In this document: positions 8,501 through 15,302 of the stretch, in pieces
Layout of the letters: each line of letters opens with the position of its first letter
Numbering within the stretch: position 1 is the stretch's first letter
From: CAYNST01 sp964399955
GTDB lineage: Bacteria > Pseudomonadota > Gammaproteobacteria > Pseudomonadales > Cellvibrionaceae
DNA: 32,401 nt
Direction of reading: 5' to 3'
Assembly: GCA_964399955.1 (NCBI GenBank)
Contig: CAYNST010000030.1
Location: 1 to 32,401 of the forward strand
The notes under the pieces: generated by a model
What the model was told of the DNA's origin: nothing
Database searches by the model: none
What the model saw: the letters and a program-made list of their open reading frames with translations, nothing else
Position numbers and translations under genes: made by a program

Positions 8501-10560
8501 CCCACCCTGACAATTCCCCTGCCGCCCGGCTTCACTGGGATGAACGCGGCCAGCCGGTGTCGGCCGTCTTCAATGACGTTTATTTCTCGAAAACCGACGG
8601 TTTGGCCGAATCACGCTATGTGTTCATTGAGCAGAACCGCCTGGTCGAGCGCTTCGCCCGTCTGCAGGCAGGGCAGGTTTTCACTATTGCAGAGACAGGC
8701 TTTGGCAGCGGCCTGAATTTTCTGTGTGCCTGGCAGACATGGCTGCGCTGGGCACCGCCTGCTGCCCGCTTGCATTACCTGTCAGTGGAAAAATACCCGC
8801 TCACGGCGGACGACCTCAACAAATCCTTGGCCCTATGGCCCGAGCTGGAGCCCCTCGCCCAACAACTAACCGAGCTGTACCCGCCGGTGGACACTCGAGG
8901 CTTTCACCGCCTTATTCTTGACTCGGGCGTCTCCCTCACACTTATTTTTGATGATGCGGAGGCAGGGCTGGATGCGCTCCTGCCCATCGGCCGGCCCGGT
9001 CCGGTCGTGGCCGCCGCCGCCTGCAACTGGAGCGGATTGCACACCGCGCCTATAGCCGCAGACGCCTGGTTCCTGGACGGTTTTGCCCCGGCCAAAAACC
9101 CGGAGATGTGGACGCCTGCGCTGTTTCAACTGATGGCAAAACTTAGCCACACAGATTCCAGCTTTGCCACCTTCACGGCGGCGGGCAGTGTCCGCCGGGG
9201 GCTTCAGACAGCGGGCTTCCAGGTTTGTAAACTCAAGGGCTTTGGCCAAAAACGCGAAATGATGGCAGGCATGTGGACGGGACCGGCTGCACCTGCCGCG
9301 AACACGGAGGGCAAACCCCAGACCAGTTGGCATCTGCTGCAAAAATCTCAGCCCCAGGCCAAGTCCATAGCAATCATTGGTGCAGGTCTGGCCGGTTGTC
9401 ATACCGCTTTTGCCCTGGCCAAACGAGGCTTCAAAGTAACCGTCTTCGAGCAGCATCAGATTGGCGCCGGTGCCTCAGGCAATGCGCAAGGCGTGCTGTA
9501 TACCAAGCTGTCTCACCGCGCCAGTCCCCTGGCAGACTTCAACCTGCTTGCGTTTTTGTTTGCGCAGCGCCTCTATCATCAAAGCGGCCTCTATGGGCGC
9601 TGCGGCGCCAACACCGGTGTGCTGCAACTTGCAGAATCCGAGCATGAAGAATCCCTGCTACAGGCTGTAGCCGCGCGCTTTCACCACTCTCCAGAACTGG
9701 TCACCTACCATGGTGCGACAGAGGCGACTGACCTGGCGGGAGTGCAACTGAATCACGGGGCTTTGCATATTGCCGGTGCGGGCTGGTTTCGGCCGGTGGA
9801 GCTGTGCGCGGCGCTCGCAGCACACCCTGGCATTGAAATTGTCAGCCATCAGCAGGTTGCAGATATCAAATGGCAGGAAGACCTTTGGCAGCTCATTGAC
9901 AGCAGCGGAGACACTTTTGCCGCTTATCCCGCCCTGGTGGTGGCCTGTGCCGAGAGCGCCCGGCGCTTTACTCCCTGTGCCCATCTGCCCACCAAAGCCA
10001 TCCGCGGCCAGGTTACACACGCTCCCGCAACCCCTCGCTCCCAGCAGTTGCGCAAAGTTCTTTGCGGCACCGGCTATATTCCACCGGCCTTCAACGGCAG
10101 TCACTGCCTGGGCGCCTCCTACGACCTGAAATCCGAGCAGCTGCGGCTGACAACCGCTGATCAGCAGTTGAATCTTGCCAATGCGGCGGCAATGTCCGCA
10201 GACCTGGCAGACTTGGCGGAGGCTTGCCACGGCGAGCTAACCGGCCGCAGCAGCTTTAGATGCACCACGCCGGACTACCTCCCTTTGGTGGGGCCCGCCC
10301 CCAGGGCGCAAGCCACGCTGGCGCGCTTCCACAGCTACCAGCGCAATTTCAAAAGCATTGTTGATCTGCCCGGCTGCTATTGGCCCGCCCTGTTTCTCAA
10401 CCTGGGGCACGGCTCGCGCGGCCTGGCCTACACGCCGCTGTGCGCAGAAATCCTTGCCAGCATGCTTGGCGGAGAGCCTCTGCCGCTTGCGCGCGATCTG
10501 TTACTGCATCTTCATCCCAGCCGGTTTCTGATCAGAGACCTCAAACGCCGACACGCCTGA
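8497..10560 (+). CDS. mnmC: Bifunctional tRNA mnm5s2U34 biosynthesis enzyme MnmC
   Basis: 687 residues from ATG 8497 (ATGA overlap with fldB). The N-terminal SAM-dependent methyltransferase domain (MnmC2/MnmD, about 1-250) shows ETGFGSGLNFLCAWQTW and WFLDGFAPAKNPEMWTP. The C-terminal FAD-dependent oxidoreductase (MnmC1) begins near residue 290 with the Rossmann motif IIGAGLAGC, then GAGASGNAQGVLYTKLS, and ends with LNLGHGSRGL. The protein removes the carboxymethyl group of cmnm5(s2)U34 and methylates the product, working after MnmE/MnmG on the wobble uridine. Both domains appear complete. A short hairpin surrounds the stop codon. Confidence 0.96.
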   Translation: MTHPDNSPAARLHWDERGQPVSAVFNDVYFSKTDGLAESRYVFIEQNRLVERFARLQAGQVFTIAETGFGSGLNFLCAWQTWLRWAPPAARLHYLSVEKYPLTADDLNKSLALWPELEPLAQQLTELYPPVDTRGFHRLILDSGVSLTLIFDDAEAGLDALLPIGRPGPVVAAAACNWSGLHTAPIAADAWFLDGFAPAKNPEMWTPALFQLMAKLSHTDSSFATFTAAGSVRRGLQTAGFQVCKLKGFGQKREMMAGMWTGPAAPAANTEGKPQTSWHLLQKSQPQAKSIAIIGAGLAGCHTAFALAKRGFKVTVFEQHQIGAGASGNAQGVLYTKLSHRASPLADFNLLAFLFAQRLYHQSGLYGRCGANTGVLQLAESEHEESLLQAVAARFHHSPELVTYHGATEATDLAGVQLNHGALHIAGAGWFRPVELCAALAAHPGIEIVSHQQVADIKWQEDLWQLIDSSGDTFAAYPALVVACAESARRFTPCAHLPTKAIRGQVTHAPATPRSQQLRKVLCGTGYIPPAFNGSHCLGASYDLKSEQLRLTTADQQLNLANAAAMSADLADLAEACHGELTGRSSFRCTTPDYLPLVGPAPRAQATLARFHSYQRNFKSIVDLPGCYWPALFLNLGHGSRGLAYTPLCAEILASMLGGEPLPLARDLLLHLHPSRFLIRDLKRRHA

Positions 10561-10568
10561 CGGTGTCG
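10549..10568 (+). other. Hairpin around the mnmC stop codon
   Basis: CGACAC (10549-10554) and GTGTCG (10563-10568) pair across an 8-nt loop that contains the stop codon. No T-run follows, so it is not a classical intrinsic terminator. Confidence 0.4.
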
Positions 10569-10625
10569 CACCTGTGATTTCCTGTCTACACTTTTCTAAA
10601 GCAGGCAGAGGGCGCGGCGAGTCAT

Positions 10626-10676
10626 CTTGTTGGCCCTCTTAGCTGCGCTTAGCGCCGCTGCAACCCACCCAACAAG
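10626..10676 (+). other. Inverted repeat in the comFB-like leader
   Basis: CTTGTTGG (10626-10633) and CCAACAAG (10669-10676) are perfectly complementary, with a GC-rich 35-nt loop holding a smaller GCGCT-T-AGCGC palindrome. It lies about 40 nt upstream of the comFB-like start and may form a structured 5' leader. No known riboswitch was recognised. Confidence 0.4.
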
Positions 10677-10714
10677 GGGGTTGCCACCGGCACATCCAGC
10701 TACTGGAGATACAC

Positions 10715-11038
10715 ATGCGAACGGGTTCGTCGAGCGCGACCGCCAATCACTTGGAAATTACCTACGGCTCGGTGCACAACTACTACGAGAAAATGGTATT
10801 TGACCGCATCTTTGAACTGAGCCCGCGCGCCAGTGCCGACGGACATTTTTTTGCTGATGTGGCCTGCGTGGCCCTGAACCGGCTTCCGCCGCGTTATGTG
10901 CGCCATGATGTGGACCTGACTTTTTTTCTTTCACCCATAGAACTGAAAAAAATTGCGCAGAAAGTAAATTCGGCGGTACAGGACGCACTGGATTATGTGG
11001 GCCAACGGGCGGATCTTCCTCCTCTGGGCGAAGGTTAA
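10715..11038 (+). CDS. ComFB family protein
   Basis: 107 residues with a TGGAG Shine-Dalgarno 6-7 nt before the ATG. It matches the late-competence ComFB family: an early VHNYYEKMVFDRIF helix and the hallmark VACVALNRLPPRYVRHDVD, then a helical tail with VQDALDYV. Known: small ComFB proteins occur in firmicutes, cyanobacteria and proteobacteria, and cyanobacterial members have been reported as c-di-GMP receptors. The residues contacting nucleotide cannot be assigned here with certainty. It is the first of three plus-strand genes (ComFB-like, HemN-like, DUF4202), with gaps of about 70-100 bp. Inference: a possible second-messenger receptor rather than a competence factor. Confidence 0.82.
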   Translation: MRTGSSSATANHLEITYGSVHNYYEKMVFDRIFELSPRASADGHFFADVACVALNRLPPRYVRHDVDLTFFLSPIELKKIAQKVNSAVQDALDYVGQRADLPPLGEG

Positions 11039-11106
11039 CCCTACGGCGATCAACTTGAATTCTGGGCGCTGCGCCCTCCACTGCTACGGCTGAAGTGATA
11101 CACAAT

Positions 11107-11967
11107 ATGGACCCAACCGCCGATACCTCTCTCGCTGCCCACGCGGGCTTTTTGATTCGATTCACCGAGCACAACCGTAACAAGATTGCTCCGCTCGGCT
11201 TGCACATAGACTGCGACAATTTGCGCCGCTGGGGCGAGATGCACGACCGCGACCGCTTCCGCTATCACAACCTTATCAAGGAGCTGAAGCTATGGAGCGC
11301 ACATCTCTCCCGCAGACCCGTCAGCCAGTTCTGGTTGCACGAGCCGTTTCGCTCGCTGGATGCGCCCAGTCTTATTGATCTGGTGCATGCGGTCGGCCTG
11401 CATCTAAGATTTCCCAGCCACGGGCAAGTGGAGCGGGCAGCCACTTTATCCATGCCGGACATGAGCAAACAGAACGTCATACTGCTGGGCACTTTGCGCT
11501 TCAATCATCTGAGAGTCAGTGTGCGGGTTGACGAGCCACACGACCGCGTCAGCGCCCTACTGGAGCAGCTTTCCAGTTTGCGCGTAGCCAAGACCAGCGT
11601 GTTGATCGACAATCATAAAGGTGCCGTCATTGAGCATCAGGAGCTTGCGCAGTGGTTGTCAGCCTGGCGGCCAGATTCGCTCTGCTTTGCGCAGCCTGAA
11701 TTCGTGTTACCGCTGCTGCAGCACCCCGCCACCGGCCCAAAGCTTATGCAACTGGGGTATTATCTAACCGCCCAGTTTCTGCTGGTGCGCTTTCATTCAA
11801 AGCTGCAGCCACAGCCAGAGGACTGCCTGCGACTTGGCCCCGGAGCCTGCAGCACCTTTGGTGGCTACTCATTCACCAATTACGCCGATCCGGTACAGTA
11901 TTATCTGGGGCTCAACCAGTCACGTCTGCCGGTCTACCCGCTCTGGTCCGGCCGGACCGCGCGCTAA
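11107..11967 (+). CDS. HemN-like protein without radical-SAM cysteines
   Basis: 286 residues from ATG 11107 (an in-frame GTG at 11095 is an alternative; neither has a strong Shine-Dalgarno). I did not recognise it at once. Reading it against HemN suggests colinearity: PLGLHIDCDNLRRW at the place of the PLSLYVHIPFC cluster loop, RRPVSQFWL at the position of the GGGTP strand, LRFNHLRVSVRVDEP for the RLSxGVQ region, an IDNHKG segment for IDLIYG, and RLGPGACSTFGGYSFTNYADP for the LGLGxSAIS...N loop. The CxxxCxxC motif is absent (one Cys, C36, remains), and the C-terminal roughly 110-residue domain of HemN is missing. So it should not carry a SAM-linked 4Fe-4S cluster. Inference: a catalytically dead or repurposed paralogue, perhaps binding haem or porphyrin. 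Confidence 0.55.
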   Translation: MDPTADTSLAAHAGFLIRFTEHNRNKIAPLGLHIDCDNLRRWGEMHDRDRFRYHNLIKELKLWSAHLSRRPVSQFWLHEPFRSLDAPSLIDLVHAVGLHLRFPSHGQVERAATLSMPDMSKQNVILLGTLRFNHLRVSVRVDEPHDRVSALLEQLSSLRVAKTSVLIDNHKGAVIEHQELAQWLSAWRPDSLCFAQPEFVLPLLQHPATGPKLMQLGYYLTAQFLLVRFHSKLQPQPEDCLRLGPGACSTFGGYSFTNYADPVQYYLGLNQSRLPVYPLWSGRTAR

Positions 11968-12000
11968 GTCCCCCTGCATCCGACGCGGCCGACGGGACTT
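11945..12000 (+). other. Palindrome and hairpin at the 3' end of the HemN-like gene
   Basis: A perfect 14-bp palindrome (GGTCCGGCCGGACC, 11945-11958) lies within the last codons. AAGTCCC (11966-11972) and GGGACTT (11994-12000) then pair around a 21-nt loop just after the stop. There is no T-tract. Confidence 0.4.
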
Positions 12001-12065
12001 GACCTGCGCCGCGCCGGGCCGGATCATTAGCGCCGGATTCCCTTCTGTTTAACCGGCCTCAACTC

Positions 12066-12647
12066 ATGACACCTTTCGACAAAACGCTTCAGCTTATTGA
12101 TCATGCCAATGCACAGGATCCCAACCGCGAAACGGTTGAGGGTGTGTCGCACCCAAAAGAGCTGCTGTACTCGCAGAGAATGAGCGTACGTCTGCTGCAG
12201 TTTGCCCCTGACGCCTCACAACTCCTGCAGATTGCCGCGCGGGCACAGCATATTGAACGCTGGACATCACCGCGCAGTGACTATCCCGAAGGCAGGAGCG
12301 GCTATAAAAAATGGCGCGCAGAGCTGGGACTGTACCACGCAAAACGGGTGGGAGAGCTCATGCAGGAAGCAGGCTACGGCCAGGAGGACATCAGCCGCGC
12401 GCAGTACCTGGTGCAAAAACGCGGGCTAAAGCGCGATGCCGAAACCCAATGCCTGGAGGACGTCATCTGCCTGGTGTTCATTGAGCACTATCTGGATGAA
12501 TTTGCCAGCAAACACCAGCACGACAAATTGATTGCCATCATTCAAAAGACCTGGGGCAAGATGTCCCCAGAGGGGCAGGCTGCTGCTTTAGGTATACCAC
12601 TCAGTAAGCCCATGCAGGCATTGGTGGGCGAAGCCCTGGCGGGCTGA
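12066..12647 (+). CDS. DUF4202 family protein
   Basis: 193 residues. Clear DUF4202 signatures: ANAQDPNRE near the start, HPKELLYSQRMSVRLLQFAPDAS, ARAQHIERW, SDYPEGRSGYKKWR, and LEDVICLVFIEHYLDEFASKH followed by KTWGKMSPEG. The His/Glu/Asp pattern (ARAQHIERW, LEDVxCLVFxE) resembles HD-type all-helical metal-binding hydrolases, but I cannot claim an activity. It is third in the plus-strand group after the ComFB-like and HemN-like genes and may have its own promoter, since the gap is about 100 bp. A 9-bp hairpin covers its stop codon. Confidence 0.85.
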   Translation: MTPFDKTLQLIDHANAQDPNRETVEGVSHPKELLYSQRMSVRLLQFAPDASQLLQIAARAQHIERWTSPRSDYPEGRSGYKKWRAELGLYHAKRVGELMQEAGYGQEDISRAQYLVQKRGLKRDAETQCLEDVICLVFIEHYLDEFASKHQHDKLIAIIQKTWGKMSPEGQAAALGIPLSKPMQALVGEALAG

Positions 12648-12663
12648 GGTCACGACCTCAGCC
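12642..12663 (+). other. Hairpin over the DUF4202 gene stop
   Basis: GGCTGAGGT (12642-12650) and ACCTCAGCC (12655-12663) form a perfect 9-bp stem with a 4-nt loop; the TGA stop is in the 5' arm. The next bases are AAGAATG rather than T-rich, so termination, if any, would be inefficient or Rho-assisted. Confidence 0.5.
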
Positions 12664-12761
12664 AAGAATGTGCAGGCGGAGGTAGCTCTGGCACAGCGCT
12701 CTTATCCAGGAGCACAGCAGAGTAACTACCGGCCCCACGGCGAGCGCTCAAGCTCCGGCGG

Positions 12762-13016
12762 TCACTCGGCCTCGTAAGTAGAGCTTGACCGGAACCTGCG
12801 CGGCGCCGGCTTAGGGCTGGCGGCGGCCGTTCGCATCAGAGCCTGCAGGCCGCAGCGCAGCAAGGTTGCCTGATCAATTGCGCTCAACCCTTCCGGAAAC
12901 CGTCCGGGTATAACCCCGCTGGGCTGGCGCACATCGCCCTCAACAGTAATCTTGAAGCCAGAGCGGTGAACAGCCATCGCCTTTTCCAAGTCAACATTCC
13001 ACGCTTCGAAATCCAC
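12762..13016 (-). CDS. Small hypothetical protein
   Basis: 84 residues from a GTG at 13016, with an AGAGG-like Shine-Dalgarno about 10 nt upstream; a later ATG at residue 14 is an alternative. I do not recognise the family. Seen: an N-terminal half with alternating hydrophobics (KITVEGDVRQPSG, IPGRFPEGLSAIDQATLL) that looks like a folded domain, and a basic, Pro/Ala/Ser-rich C-terminal tail (SPKPAPRRFRSSS). It stands alone between convergent DUF4202 (+) and the guaA terminator, with a long palindrome-rich segment upstream that would contain its promoter. Confidence 0.5.
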   Translation of the reverse strand: MDFEAWNVDLEKAMAVHRSGFKITVEGDVRQPSGVIPGRFPEGLSAIDQATLLRCGLQALMRTAAASPKPAPRRFRSSSTYEAE

Positions 13017-13422
13017 AGCCCTACCCTCTTAACAGGAAACCTTTTTGCACGAGTTGACCAATGACCGTCACTGACGGTCAGTGAATGCGACGGCGTCCTA
13101 GTAGGACGCTGCGCGTTCAGGTGTTCGTGGTTATGATCGAAGCTGCGGGCAAAACGCAGTCAATTCGACGCCGGCCAGCGCTTGAAGGCATTGATCGCAA
13201 AACCGGAGCAGACTGCTCCTGAACATTCCTTACTGCAAATTCCCTGCTGCAATCAGACGCCCGTGCTGCGGGCTCCTATTCATGAGCGGATCAACACAGC
13301 CGGTCAGCGGCTGGCAGAACCCGCCACCGGGCGGTGGCAGGTGGGCTAAAGGTACATCTATTCCAGCAAAGAAGATGTGAAATATTCACACCGGCGAAAC
13401 GCCCACGCTCTAGCTAAAAATG
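13017..13422. other. Palindrome-rich non-coding segment
   Basis: About 400 bp with no convincing gene. It holds a series of short perfect inverted repeats: TGACCGTCA-c-TGACGGTCA (13062-13080), GCGTCCTA-g-TAGGACGC (13093-13109), CTGCG/CGCAG (13143-13159), GGAGCA-gac-TGCTCC (13205-13219), GCCCG/CGGGC (13259-13273), CAGCC/GGCTG (13297-13313), GCCACC-gggc-GGTGGC (13323-13338) and TGTGAA-ata-TTCACA (13376-13390). The first, second and last have 1-3-nt centres, so they are more likely protein-binding palindromes than RNA loops; the others could form RNA hairpins. It lies upstream of the small minus-strand gene. Confidence 0.6.
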
Positions 13423-13447
13423 AAAAAGCCCGCAATTTGCGGGCTTT
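13423..13447 (-). terminator. guaA intrinsic terminator
   Basis: AAAGCCCGCA (13425-13434) and TGCGGGCTTT (13438-13447) form a 10-bp stem with a 3-nt centre. Read on the minus strand the stem is followed by a T-run (from the A5 at 13423-13427). It lies about 48 bp beyond the guaA stop. Confidence 0.92.
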
Positions 13448-13494
13448 AGGGCAAAACTCGGGTCAGTGGGCACTTAGGACTTGTACGTGAAAAA

Positions 13495-15072
13495 TCATTC
13501 CCACTCAATAGTGGCAGGGGGTTTGCTAGACACATCCAGAACAACCCTGGAAACCCCCGCCAGCTCATTGATGATGCGATTGGACACCGTCTCCAGCAAC
13601 TCGTAGGGCAAGTGCGCCCATCTCGCCGTCATGAAATCCACCGTTTCCACCGCGCGCAGCCCAATGACCCACTCGTAGCGGCGCGCATCACCCACCACCC
13701 CTACGGATTTCACCGGCAGGAACACGGCAAAGGCCTGGCTGGTTTTGTAGTACCAGTCCGCGCGGCGCAGCTCCTCTATGAAGATGGCGTCGGCCTCCCG
13801 CAGAATGTCTGCGTATTCTTTTTTGACTTCTCCAAGTATGCGCACGCCCAGTCCCGGTCCCGGGAAGGGGTGGCGGTAAACCATATCGTAGGGCAGGCCC
13901 AGCTCCAGCCCCACCTTGCGCACTTCATCCTTGAACAACTCGCGCAGTGGCTCAACCAGTTTAAGCTGCATTTCTTCAGGCAGCCCGCCCACATTGTGGT
14001 GCGATTTTATTACGTGGGCTTTGCCCGTTTTGGCGGCAGCGGATTCAATGACGTCGGGGTAAATTGTGCCCTGCGCCAACCAGTTGACCTCGGTCAGTTC
14101 AGTGGCCTGCTGGTCAAACACCTCAATGAACGACCGCCCAATGATCTTCCTTTTTTGCTCCGGGTCCGTCACGCCGGCCAGACGCGAGAGGAAAAGTTCT
14201 TCCGCATTCGCGCGAATAACCTTGACGCCCATGTTTTTGGCAAACATGTCCATTACCTGGTTGCCTTCATGCTTGCGCAACAAGCCGTTGTCGACAAAAA
14301 CACAGGTCAGCTGATCGCCTATTGCCTCATGCAGCAGCGCCGCAACCACGGACGAATCCACACCGCCGGAAAGCCCCAGCAACACCTTGTCGGTGCCTAC
14401 CAGTGCACGTACTTTTTCTATGGCATCCTGCACGATGTGCGCCGGCGTCCACAGCGCCTCGCACTGGCAGAGGTTGAACAGAAAGTGCTCCAGCATGCGG
14501 CTCCCCTGCAAGGTATGGGTTACCTCCGGGTGAAATTGCACCCCAAAAAACTGCTTGCTTTGGTTCCACATGGCGGCAATAGGGCAAGAGGCGGTAGAGG
14601 CAATGCAGACAAAGCCCTCCGGCAGCTCAACCACCTTGTCGCCGTGGCTCATCCACACATCCAGCAGGCCCCTCCCCTGCGGATCAAGGTGATCCTGGAT
14701 GTGTTCAAACAAAGGATTCTGGTTCTCAATGGTGATTCGGGCAAAACCGAATTCCCGTACATCCGACCCCTGCACCTGGCCACCCATCTGTGCCGCCATG
14801 ACCTGCATGCCATAACACACCCCCAGCACCGGCACCCCCAGATTGAACACCAACTCCGGCGCACGGGGAGAGCCTGGCTCCGGCACAGACTCGGGCCCAC
14901 CGGAGAGGATTATCCCCTTTGGTGCAAAGGCTTGAATGGCTTCCTCTGACATATCAAACGCGTGAATCTCGCAATATACGCCCAGCTCGCGTACCCGCCG
15001 CGCAATCAGTTGGGTGTACTGGGAGCCAAAGTCCAGGATCAATAGGCGTTGGGCATGAATATCTAGGGACAT
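13495..15072 (-). CDS. guaA: GMP synthase (glutamine-hydrolysing)
   Basis: 525 residues, standard length. The N-terminal class-I glutamine amidotransferase has ILDFGSQYTQLIARRVRE, the nucleophile loop GVCYGMQVMA and the His-Glu pair in GVQFHPEVTHT. The ATP-pyrophosphatase domain has LGLSGGVDSSVVAALLH, and the C-terminal dimerisation domain ends with the conserved PPATIEWE. It converts XMP to GMP in the cytosol. Its Shine-Dalgarno is GAAGG upstream of ATG 15072. It lies downstream of guaB on the same strand but is separated by about 230 bp containing a terminator, so it probably also has its own promoter, unlike the compact guaBA operon of E. coli. Confidence 0.98.
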   Translation of the reverse strand: MSLDIHAQRLLILDFGSQYTQLIARRVRELGVYCEIHAFDMSEEAIQAFAPKGIILSGGPESVPEPGSPRAPELVFNLGVPVLGVCYGMQVMAAQMGGQVQGSDVREFGFARITIENQNPLFEHIQDHLDPQGRGLLDVWMSHGDKVVELPEGFVCIASTASCPIAAMWNQSKQFFGVQFHPEVTHTLQGSRMLEHFLFNLCQCEALWTPAHIVQDAIEKVRALVGTDKVLLGLSGGVDSSVVAALLHEAIGDQLTCVFVDNGLLRKHEGNQVMDMFAKNMGVKVIRANAEELFLSRLAGVTDPEQKRKIIGRSFIEVFDQQATELTEVNWLAQGTIYPDVIESAAAKTGKAHVIKSHHNVGGLPEEMQLKLVEPLRELFKDEVRKVGLELGLPYDMVYRHPFPGPGLGVRILGEVKKEYADILREADAIFIEELRRADWYYKTSQAFAVFLPVKSVGVVGDARRYEWVIGLRAVETVDFMTARWAHLPYELLETVSNRIINELAGVSRVVLDVSSKPPATIEWE

Positions 15073-15242
15073 GAAAGAGCTACCTTCTGAGGATAAAAAC
15101 GGAGCAACCGCGCGGCCCTCAAGGGGATAAACGGCGACTGTCGCAGGAGACGCACTTGGCGCTACAAACGTGCATACAAGACTTCACCGCACGGGCCACC
15201 CCTTTTGCGCACGACAGTTACTAAAAATGTATCAAACCGTTG

Positions 15243-15273
15243 AAAAACACGAAAACCCGCAAGTGCGGGCTTT
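15243..15273 (-). terminator. guaB intrinsic terminator/attenuator between guaB and guaA
   Basis: CCCGCA (15256-15261) and TGCGGG (15264-15269) form a tight stem. On the minus strand it is followed by a T-rich stretch (from the A-rich 15243-15255). It is about 30 bp after the guaB stop and upstream of guaA. Confidence 0.82.
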
Positions 15274-15302
15274 CCAGGTCAGCACCGATCTGCCCAAGCC
15301 CG

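Noticed and set aside
13612..14949. A 445-codon plus-strand open frame
   Set aside because: It is exactly antisense to guaA, has no recognisable domain and a His/Gln/Arg-rich composition typical of frames opposite a GC-rich gene.
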